64,000 bases of DNA. Origin: JABWAJ01 sp038323375. GTDB taxonomy: Bacteria > Bacteroidota > Bacteroidia > Chitinophagales > Saprospiraceae. A program made the translations under genes and the position numbers. Positions 41,587 through 48,560 of this stretch are shown here, piece after piece. Location of the stretch: assembly GCA_038323375.1 (NCBI GenBank), contig JBBQGV010000014.1, positions 1 to 64,000 of the forward strand. The letters are read 5' to 3'. The stretch's first letter is position 1, and every line of letters begins with the position of its first letter. The notes under the pieces are model-generated. The model was not told the origin of the DNA. It did not search any database and was given only the letters and a program-made list of their open reading frames with translations.

Positions 41587-44494
41587 CTTTCCCGTTTTTT
41601 ATCAGCGGAATACGCACCCGAAAGGCATCCGCTGTTTCTTCAATAATAATTTTACTGTCGGTGAGTAATTCGTAGCGCCGGGCAATGCTTTGCAGGCCGA
41701 AGCCGGTTGATTTTTCTGCGGTCATCTTGCGCTGCAGGTTATTGGAAACCAACAGGTAGCGACCATCCGGACTAACCGAAATGACCACTTCTAATTTTTT
41801 ACCTTTGCTGATGACATTGTGTTTTACGGCGTTTTCCACCAGCATTTGCAGGGTCAACGGCGGCAGTAGGATGGACTGTTTTGCACCTGAATCGCATTCA
41901 ATACGGAGGTTAAAATTATCGCCGTAGCGTTTCTTTAGCAAAAAAACATAGTTCCGTACCAATTCTAATTCCTCCTCCAGCGGTATGACCTCCTTTTCGC
42001 GGTATTGCAGAATACTGCGGTAAAAATCGGACAGGGTTTCGACGTATTCCACGGCTAACCCCGGGTTTTCTTCTATGATGGTAATCAGGGTATTGAAACT
42101 GTTGAACAAAAAGTGCGGATTAATCTGGCTTTTCAACACTTCATACTGGCTTTCAATTTTCTCTTTTTTCAGCAATGCCGCTTGTTGTAAACGCTTATCT
42201 CGTAATTGAAGAAAGTAACGGGCAAGCACTGAGCCGGTGATAATCACCAGCAAAATAAACCACCAGCGCATCCAGAAAGGCTGTAGGATGGTGAATGCGT
42301 ATTGAACCACAGGCTCGTCATCAAAAGCGGCATTTTCAGAAGAAGCCACCAGGAAGGTATAATCTCCCGGCGGCAGATTGGGGAAAACAGCCCGAAGGTC
42401 GGCGGATTCAATCCAATCCTGGTTATGCCCTTCCAGCTTGTAGCGGTAACGCACAGCATCTGGATCGGTATACCACAAACCCGTATATTCAAAAATAAGG
42501 TTGTTCTGATCGTATAAAAACCGAGGCTCCGCACCAAAATCTACCGGTTCCAGAAAGATGGAAACGTTTTTCAGCAAGGTGCGGGGATGTATGGCAAGGG
42601 TATCTTCGAGGGCGCTATACTTGATAATTTGATTACCAAAGCCCATCCAGATATTGTGTTGCTCATCTGTACAAAAAGCATTTAGATTGGGTTCTGCTTT
42701 TGAAATCCCGACTTCGTCGTCGTAATAGATCAGGTGTTTGGTCACCGGATCCAGGATATCTACACCAGCAGCATGTGTTAAAAGCAAATCCCCCCGTTGG
42801 TTCGAGGCTAATCCCATGATGATCATTTTCCGCAGGCCTTCTTTCACACTGAGGCGCATGAATTTTTTTCCGTCAAACTCAAAAATGCCCTCTTTGTCCG
42901 TGCTCATCCAGATATGGCCGCGGTCGTCTTCTGCAATCGAGTATACCGAGCCCAGCCGTATGTCCCCGGCATGCGTATAGTTGGTAATTTTGCCGTTTTC
43001 CAAAACGCTGATGCCTTTGCCGTCGGAGCCGAACCAGGTACGTCCTCTGCTGTCTACAAAGGATTTGTAGATAAAATTGGATCCCAGGCCACTCTCATTA
43101 TTGAGATTTTGAAAAGCGATAAGGCCATTTTCTAAGGGATTGCCCTGCAAAGTCAGGGCCGTCACGCCGCCAAAAGTTGCCAGCCAGAGCTGGTTCCCGA
43201 GGCCCGAAATAGAGATTACACTATTGGTCGTCAAGCCTCCTTTTTCGTTGATGTGCCGGATTTTGTGGCTTACAGGGTTATAACAATAAGCACCTTCGTC
43301 GTAAGTGCCAATCCAGATATTGTGGTAAGTGTCTTCATAAAGGGAAACGACATTGGCTTTTTCCGGCAACGACGACACCCTGACAAACTTCGCCGATACT
43401 TGGTTTTCGCGCACATAGAGCCCGCCTTCGGTTCCAGCCCATAACCGCTTATTATGGTCTGTAAGCAAAGCCTGGATATTGTCGAAAGGCGCAGTCAGGT
43501 ATTCGAACCTGCGATTAGCCGAACACACGCCTTCGATATTGTTGAGCACCCACAAGTTGCCTTCAATATCTCGATGCAGGTCATAAATTTTAGCGTTCCG
43601 GAGCTTTTTCCAGTTGTCTGAAATTTTTTCTAACCGCTTGTCGGCAAAGGAGTAGCGCCACAAGCCATTCCCTTCGGTAGCAATCCACAGGTCGCGGTTT
43701 TCAAAAAGCGTCAGGCCATTAATCACCCCGATATTCCAATCCGGTGCGGGGTAAGAAAAGGTTTGTTTTTGGGTATTGTAGTGACAAAAACCATTGTCGT
43801 TCATCCCGATCCAGCAGTTTCCGACGGCATCGTGGACAATATCCCGCACAATTTCATCGGGCAGTCCGTCGGCTTTGGAAATATTTTCCACCTGTTTTTT
43901 GCCCTGGTTGAGGGTGCATATACTGATGCCATTGTCGGTTCCCAGCCACATTCGCCCTTGCTTGTCGGGCGACAACACGTAGATGTCATTGCTGGCTAAC
44001 CCATCATCCGTATCAATATTGTAGAGGCGGTTGTTGTAAAGGTAATAGATGCCTTCTCCATAAGTGGCGATCCACAACACCCCGTTGCGGTCTTCGGCAA
44101 TGCCTTTGATGGGGCTTGCCGGGTGGCCTTCTTCCGGTTGCCAGCGCTGTAATCGCCGGTAGTTGTTCATGAAAAATATCGAACCGTCTTCGTACCCAAC
44201 CCAGAGCCGTTGATGACTATCGTAAAAAATTGCCGCAACCTGCTGGTTGTTAACCGGCAAATCGGGCGCTTGGAATGCTGTAAATTCGATGCCATCGTAT
44301 TGCAACAGTCCGCGGTTGGATCCAAACCACAAAAACCCGTCGCCTGACTCATAAACCAGCGTTATTTTTGCACCCTCCAAAGCCTCGCCAAGCAGATGCC
44401 GCCGAAAAAACGGCTCCTGCGCCCCCACCGTTTGCAACGCCCCCGAAAGGAGCGCAAAAAGCTGGATCAGATAATTCATGCGAGGTTTCATCAA
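41561..44494 (-). CDS. Reg_prop/Y_Y_Y sensor histidine kinase (LytS-type)
   Basis: This 977-residue membrane kinase has a signal peptide (ending TVGAQ), a periplasmic two-component regulator propeller (about 30-640, with repeated ITxLxxDxxGxxWIGT-like units such as DRNGVLWIATYGEGIYYL), a Y_Y_Y domain (about 665-740), one transmembrane helix (WFILLVIITGSVLARYFLQL), and a His_kinase domain with the phospho-accepting QINPHFLFNSFNTLITIIEE. ATP-binding residues are in MLVENAVKHNVISKG and GFGLQSIARRYELL. It pairs with the LytTR regulator just downstream. The ligand is unknown. It follows a YceI gene by 7 bp. Confidence 0.93.
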   Translation of the reverse strand: MMKPRMNYLIQLFALLSGALQTVGAQEPFFRRHLLGEALEGAKITLVYESGDGFLWFGSNRGLLQYDGIEFTAFQAPDLPVNNQQVAAIFYDSHQRLWVGYEDGSIFFMNNYRRLQRWQPEEGHPASPIKGIAEDRNGVLWIATYGEGIYYLYNNRLYNIDTDDGLASNDIYVLSPDKQGRMWLGTDNGISICTLNQGKKQVENISKADGLPDEIVRDIVHDAVGNCWIGMNDNGFCHYNTQKQTFSYPAPDWNIGVINGLTLFENRDLWIATEGNGLWRYSFADKRLEKISDNWKKLRNAKIYDLHRDIEGNLWVLNNIEGVCSANRRFEYLTAPFDNIQALLTDHNKRLWAGTEGGLYVRENQVSAKFVRVSSLPEKANVVSLYEDTYHNIWIGTYDEGAYCYNPVSHKIRHINEKGGLTTNSVISISGLGNQLWLATFGGVTALTLQGNPLENGLIAFQNLNNESGLGSNFIYKSFVDSRGRTWFGSDGKGISVLENGKITNYTHAGDIRLGSVYSIAEDDRGHIWMSTDKEGIFEFDGKKFMRLSVKEGLRKMIIMGLASNQRGDLLLTHAAGVDILDPVTKHLIYYDDEVGISKAEPNLNAFCTDEQHNIWMGFGNQIIKYSALEDTLAIHPRTLLKNVSIFLEPVDFGAEPRFLYDQNNLIFEYTGLWYTDPDAVRYRYKLEGHNQDWIESADLRAVFPNLPPGDYTFLVASSENAAFDDEPVVQYAFTILQPFWMRWWFILLVIITGSVLARYFLQLRDKRLQQAALLKKEKIESQYEVLKSQINPHFLFNSFNTLITIIEENPGLAVEYVETLSDFYRSILQYREKEVIPLEEELELVRNYVFLLKKRYGDNFNLRIECDSGAKQSILLPPLTLQMLVENAVKHNVISKGKKLEVVISVSPDGRYLLVSNNLQRKMTAEKSTGFGLQSIARRYELLTDSKIIIEETADAFRVRIPLIKNGKDESVNHRR

Positions 44495-44501
44495 TTCCTG
44501 T

Positions 44502-45047
44502 TTATGCTTTGGTCAACGTAGCGGATATTTTCACTTCGATCTCTTCTGCAACCTTTTGGAAAACAATTCTTGGAATGTCAATATCGTGTTCCTTCAGCAA
44601 AACCGTAAATTTGGAGGAGATATTGATTTTCCCGTCGCTTACTTTAACCGTGCTTTTAATGATGCGCTCCTGTTCGATGCCATGGATGGCTAATTTGCCT
44701 TTGGCGCGCACAATGTATTCTCCATCTTTGGTGAAATCGCACTGCTCAATGATCTTGCCGGAAAAAGTGGCATTTGGAAATCTGACGCTTTCCAGATAGT
44801 TTTCGTTGAAGTGCTCGCGTTGCAAAGCGCTGTTGAACCCCTGAAAAGAGTTCATCGGGATGCTGAATGCAAAGGTGCGGCTTTCTATGTCAATGATGCC
44901 TTTAATTTCCCGCGATTGTGCTTCGATCAATTCTAAAGGGGCGTCCGATTTGAAAAAAATCGTGCCTTCCGATAACTTATAGCGCTGCTGGGCAGCAATT
45001 GAAAACTGAACGAGGCAAAAAAAGGCAATGGTCAGAAAACGGATCAT
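44502..45047 (-). CDS. Exported YceI-family lipid-binding protein
   Basis: This 181-residue protein has a signal peptide (about 1-19, ending SIAAQ) and a YceI-like lipocalin-type barrel (about 22-180): YKLSEGTIFFKSDAPLELIE, GIIDIESRTFAFSIPMNSF, FPNATFSGKI, AKGKLAIHGIEQERII, and KFTVLLKEHDIDIPRIVFQK. YceI proteins bind isoprenoid-type lipids in the periplasm. It is placed directly before the sensor kinase gene (7 bp) on the same strand, so it may be cotranscribed and possibly linked to the signal the kinase reads. Confidence 0.88.
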   Translation of the reverse strand: MIRFLTIAFFCLVQFSIAAQQRYKLSEGTIFFKSDAPLELIEAQSREIKGIIDIESRTFAFSIPMNSFQGFNSALQREHFNENYLESVRFPNATFSGKIIEQCDFTKDGEYIVRAKGKLAIHGIEQERIIKSTVKVSDGKINISSKFTVLLKEHDIDIPRIVFQKVAEEIEVKISATLTKA

Positions 45048-45225
45048 ACTTTAGTTTGAATTTTGATTTGAAGTACTTGTTCTATGCGATGCTGTCATAT
45101 TCCGAAACAACTTACTCAGCAAGATTACACTGAAAAGCGGAAGAAACCAGTAGAAAAGCAGTTGAGCGGGAAAAATACCGTGCTGAATCGGAATTTTTCC
45201 ACTTGCTTTGTAGTAAATTCACCGC

Positions 45226-46203
45226 ATGTCTCACCGGTCATTACAATTGGTCACCTTATGCATCGGCACGTTGCTGATGGCCGTCAAGTTTATTGCCTGG
45301 TGGCTGACGAACTCCAATGCCGTCCTCTCCGATGCGTCTGAAAGTATCATCAATATTACTGCCGGAGTATTTGCATTTTACAGCCTTGGCTTAGCCGCAA
45401 AACCCAGGGACAGCAACCATCCTTACGGCCATGGCAAAATCGAATTCCTTTCTGCCGGATTCGAGGGGGGGCTGATTTTTCTCGCGGGCATTGGTATCGT
45501 CATCAAAGCAGGTTACAACATCGTTTATCCTCAAAGCATTCAGCATTTGGATATTGGCGTTTACCTGACGGTGTTCAGCGGCGCGGTCAATTATGTGATG
45601 GGGCGCCTCCTGGAACGCCGGGGTCGCTTAGCCAGCTCCATGACGCTTATAGCCAGCGGCAAACACCTCAAATCGGATGCCTGGTCTTCCTTAGGATTGG
45701 TGATTGGACTCCTGATTGTGACCTTCACCCAAATACCCGTTTTGGACAGCGTTGTTGCGGCCATTTTTGGCCTGGTTATTCTTTTCACTGGCTTTCAGTT
45801 GATGCGAAAATCTGTTGCCGGCATCATGGACGAAGCAGATTATCACCTGATTGAGCAAATGGTGCAGGTATTGGATGAACACCGCCGCCCTACCTGGATA
45901 GACGTTCACAATTTCCGTGTCATCAAATATGGGGCTACCCTGCACATTGATTGCCACATCACCGTGCCCTGGTATTTCAGCACCCGCGACTCGCACGGGG
46001 AAGTCAAAGCTTTTGAAAACCTCGTGGTGGAGAAAAATGAATTACCGGTTGAGTTGTTCGTTCACGTAGATCCCTGTGAACCGCCCGTGTCCTGTAGCAT
46101 TTGCCAAAAAATGGATTGTGAAGTAAGGGCGGCGCCTTTTTCACACCATATTACCTGGAAGCTGGACAATATTATGGCGGATAAAAAACATACCCCGTCG
46201 TAG
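45226..46203 (+). CDS. Cation diffusion facilitator transporter with Cys-rich tail
   Basis: This 325-residue protein has six membrane helices and a C-terminal cytosolic domain. The first metal site, usually Asp/His-x-x-x-Asp in helix 2, here reads LSDASESIIN, with Asn where the second acidic residue stands. HPYGHGKIEFLSA is normal, and helix 5 has GKHLKSDAWSS (His-x-x-x-Asp). The tail has four cysteines in C-x5-C-x2-C-x4-C arrangement (VDPCEPPVSCSICQKMDCEV) followed by SHH, a probable metal-binding appendage. Metal (Zn, Fe, Mn) cannot be told. A GCGACC hairpin repeat starts at its stop codon. Confidence 0.88.
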   Translation: MSHRSLQLVTLCIGTLLMAVKFIAWWLTNSNAVLSDASESIINITAGVFAFYSLGLAAKPRDSNHPYGHGKIEFLSAGFEGGLIFLAGIGIVIKAGYNIVYPQSIQHLDIGVYLTVFSGAVNYVMGRLLERRGRLASSMTLIASGKHLKSDAWSSLGLVIGLLIVTFTQIPVLDSVVAAIFGLVILFTGFQLMRKSVAGIMDEADYHLIEQMVQVLDEHRRPTWIDVHNFRVIKYGATLHIDCHITVPWYFSTRDSHGEVKAFENLVVEKNELPVELFVHVDPCEPPVSCSICQKMDCEVRAAPFSHHITWKLDNIMADKKHTPS

Positions 46204-46224
46204 GCGCGACCTTTGCGGTCGCCC
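46201..46224 (+). repeat. GCGACC-GGTCGC hairpin repeat, copy 2
   Basis: This is the second copy of the 24-bp element at 2905-2928, with three mismatches. Again its first three bases are the TAG stop of the preceding gene. Confidence 0.6.
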
Positions 46225-46680
46225 TGTTTGCCCATCGTCAACCGAAAATTGATAAAAAACAGTCGCTTTTCTGGTCGAATGATTACCAATCAGGCAGTTA
46301 TTCTTAAGTTTTTTCTTCACTCGTCACTTATTTGATAACACTACTGAAAATTTTCCACAATGAGTTATCCACAATGTGGAAAACAAAACCAACAAAACAA
46401 CTAATTGATTTTCAATAAATAAGATTAGTTATCCACATTCTGTGGAAAATTAACTAAGCGGAAACTTATCTTTCTGCCCTATTTTCGTGAGCGCAACACC
46501 CATAAGGTTTGTTACGAACTTCCGCGCGGATATCGGAACAGCCCGGGCAACTTAGTCTTTACTCCCACACAGGATATGTCGTTCCTGAAATAAACAGCAG
46601 GTGCCAGGTTCAGAGAACAAACACATTAAACTACCGAGAGGTAGGGCTATAATTTTTTGTCTATTAAATTTAGTAATCAA
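46225..46680. promoter_or_regulatory. Gene-free region with five DnaA-box-like sites upstream of nrdB
   Basis: Two perfect DnaA boxes (TTATCCACA) lie at 46365-46373 and 46429-46437. Three related TTTTCCACA boxes lie at 46351-46359 (+) and, inverted, at 46375-46383 and 46441-46449. A 45-bp AT-rich stretch (about 46384-46428) lies between the pairs. A near-consensus -7 box (TATCTTTC, 46467-46474) follows. The cluster may be a DnaA-controlled promoter for ribonucleotide reductase or part of a replication origin. Confidence 0.6.
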
Positions 46681-47664
46681 ATGACACAGCACGCGCCTAT
46701 TGAGCCAATTTTAAAGGAGAATCCGAACCGCTTCGTCCTTTTCCCTATTGAGCACAGCGACATTTGGGCTTTTTACAAAAAATCACAAGCCAGCTTCTGG
46801 ACAGCGGAAGAGATTGACCTGAGCAGCGATCAAATTGACTGGACCGAACGCCTGAACGACGACGAGCGCCATTTCATCAAGCATGTTCTGGCTTTTTTCG
46901 CAGCCAGCGACGGGATTGTCAATGAAAACTTAGCAGAAAACTTCGTCTCCGAAGTGCAGTACACCGAAGCCAAGTTCTTCTACGGTTTTCAGATCATGAT
47001 GGAGAACATCCATTCCGAAACCTATTCGCTGCTGATAGACACCTATATTAAAGATAACAAAGAAAAAGATTACCTTTTTCACGCCATTGATACGCTGGAT
47101 TGTGTGAAGAAAAAAGCGGAATGGGCGCTGCGTTGGATCAAAAACAGCAGTTTCGCAGAACGGCTCATCGCTTTTGCTGCGGTGGAAGGCATTTTCTTTT
47201 CCGGCTCGTTCTGTTCCATTTTCTGGCTCAAAAAACGGGGACTGATGCCGGGGCTTTCTTTCTCCAACGAACTAATTTCCCGCGACGAAGGCATGCACTG
47301 CGATTTCGCCTGCCTGCTCTACAACGACCACATTGTAAATAAGTTATCGCCGGAAACGGTGCGTAAAATTATCACCGACGCGGTGACCATTGAGAAAGAT
47401 TTCGTTTCTGACGCCATCCCGGTCAAACTCATCGGCATGAACGCCGACCTGATGTGCCAATACATCGAGTTCGTAGCCGACCGCCTGCTCATGGAACTGA
47501 AACAACCGAAAGTGTACAAAGTGGAAAACCCGTTCCCCTGGATGGACATGATCTCTATGCAAGGCAAAACTAACTTCTTCGAAAAACGCGTCGGCGATTA
47601 CCAGAAGTCGGGTGTGATGACGACACGGGCGGAGCAAGTGTTTACGACGGATGCAGATTTTTAA
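46681..47664 (+). CDS. nrdB: Class Ia ribonucleotide reductase small subunit
   Basis: This protein of 327 residues starts at MTQHAPIEPILKENPNRFVL (a TTG eight codons upstream is less likely). It holds the diiron-tyrosyl radical cofactor: Asp in ASDGIVNENLAENF, Glu and His in MMENIHSETYSLLID with the radical Tyr four residues after His, Glu in AVEGIFFSGSF, and Glu/His in SRDEGMHCDFAC. The conserved C-terminal tail (TTRAEQVFTTDADF) binds the large subunit. nrdA lies 0.9 kb downstream on the same strand, separated by AT-rich DNA. Confidence 0.96.
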   Translation: MTQHAPIEPILKENPNRFVLFPIEHSDIWAFYKKSQASFWTAEEIDLSSDQIDWTERLNDDERHFIKHVLAFFAASDGIVNENLAENFVSEVQYTEAKFFYGFQIMMENIHSETYSLLIDTYIKDNKEKDYLFHAIDTLDCVKKKAEWALRWIKNSSFAERLIAFAAVEGIFFSGSFCSIFWLKKRGLMPGLSFSNELISRDEGMHCDFACLLYNDHIVNKLSPETVRKIITDAVTIEKDFVSDAIPVKLIGMNADLMCQYIEFVADRLLMELKQPKVYKVENPFPWMDMISMQGKTNFFEKRVGDYQKSGVMTTRAEQVFTTDADF

Positions 47665-47919
47665 TGCAACTTACTGATAACAGAGTTTCTGAGTGCGGAG
47701 GCTTTGAGGAGTCTCCGCCAGCTTTTCAAAATTGGGTAAAAGAAAACGGGAGAAGGTTTCCCAACTCCCGTAATCATTCTTGCTCAACTTGGTTACGTTG
47801 CATGGCAAGAGGCTTTACCAAGTGTTACGCTATAAAAATAATCTAAATTTCTCAATCCTACAAACAATAACTACTTATTTATTACCTCCTATCACTTTTA
47901 ACCTTTAAATCTTATCATC
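47665..47919 (+). other. AT-rich spacer with three successive hairpins after nrdB
   Basis: No convincing gene. Three inverted repeats follow the nrdB stop: GCGGAG/CTCCGC (47695-47700, 47713-47718), ACGGGAG/CTCCCGT (47746-47752, 47765-47771), and ACTTGGT/ACCAAGT (47787-47793, 47817-47823). None has a U-tract. A 60-codon frame starting on the nrdB stop codon crosses all three and has no recognisable content. Confidence 0.4.
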
Positions 47920-47988
47920 ATGGAAAAATCACAAACAGCAACTGCTTCTTTATTAACCCCCTTTACACGGAATAAATTCTTTCAATGA
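47920..47988 (+). CDS. 22-codon frame overlapping the Abi-like start
   Basis: ATG at 47920 opens MEKSQTATASLLTPFTRNKF followed by FQ and a TGA that overlaps the ATG of the Abi-like gene by two bases. It could be a leader peptide for coupled translation, or the broken start of a longer protein. The phrase LLTPFTRNKFF resembles the start of some Bacteroidota phage-tail-like proteins from memory. Low confidence. Confidence 0.3.
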   Translation: MEKSQTATASLLTPFTRNKFFQ

Positions 47989-48389
47989 CTAAAAAAGAAA
48001 TCATCAATGAATTCGTCTCTGCTCCACGCTTCGAAAAATATCTTAGTGCATGTGGAGACGACTATGATTTAGCTTCTAAACTTTATAATTATAACTTATT
48101 GATCTCTATTAATTTTTATTCAATGCTATCCATCTTTGAGGTATCCTTAAGAAACAGCCTGAATAAAGTGTTATCCAATCATTTTCAAGATAATGACTGG
48201 ATTTTGAATCAAAAAGAGGGCTTTATGTCTAATCCCAAATTAGGGAATCGGTTTACTACACGCAAGCAAGTTCAAAGTGCAGAAGAGTCCTTGAAGAGAA
48301 AAGGGGTAAGGAATATTAGAAGCCAGATTGTAACTGAGTTGACTAAAGTTCAAGATGTTTACGACAATCTTCATACTGCCTTGTTCTGA
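47985..48389 (+). CDS. Truncated Abi-like (Abi_2/AbiD-F) protein
   Basis: This 134-residue protein matches the first half of Abi-like abortive infection proteins: APRFEKYLSACGDDYDLASK, LYNYNLLISINFYSMLSIFE, VSLRNSLNKVLSNHF and a middle QSAEESLKRKGVRNIRSQIV. Full members are about 220-300 residues and continue with a conserved FGFW block and an R-x4-H-E motif. Both are absent because the frame ends after DNLHTALF. The same frame continues past the TGA for 45 codons (to about 48527), ending in IGIGKPFITLTIP. DNA here is much more AT-rich than the nrd genes, suggesting transfer. Likely a non-functional or minimal remnant. Confidence 0.55.
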   Translation: MTKKEIINEFVSAPRFEKYLSACGDDYDLASKLYNYNLLISINFYSMLSIFEVSLRNSLNKVLSNHFQDNDWILNQKEGFMSNPKLGNRFTTRKQVQSAEESLKRKGVRNIRSQIVTELTKVQDVYDNLHTALF

Positions 48390-48560
48390 ATAGGCGGGTC
48401 GAACCTAACAGACTGGATGGGGAATGCTATTGGCAATCAGTCAATTGCTCATGAAGCGACAAAAGTTAATGAAATAATAAAAAAAATAGGAATTGGCAAG
48501 CCCTTTATTACGCTTACCATACCTTAATTCATAATTGTGCAACACACTGAATAAGTCATC

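Noticed and set aside
46204..46680. Firm call of the chromosomal replication origin
   Set aside because: DnaA boxes alone are not enough, since dnaA and other origin-linked genes are not in the window and gene strand bias does not switch clearly here.
47664..47846. 60-codon ORF starting at the nrdB stop
   Set aside because: Composition is odd, it crosses three hairpins, and no family is recognisable.
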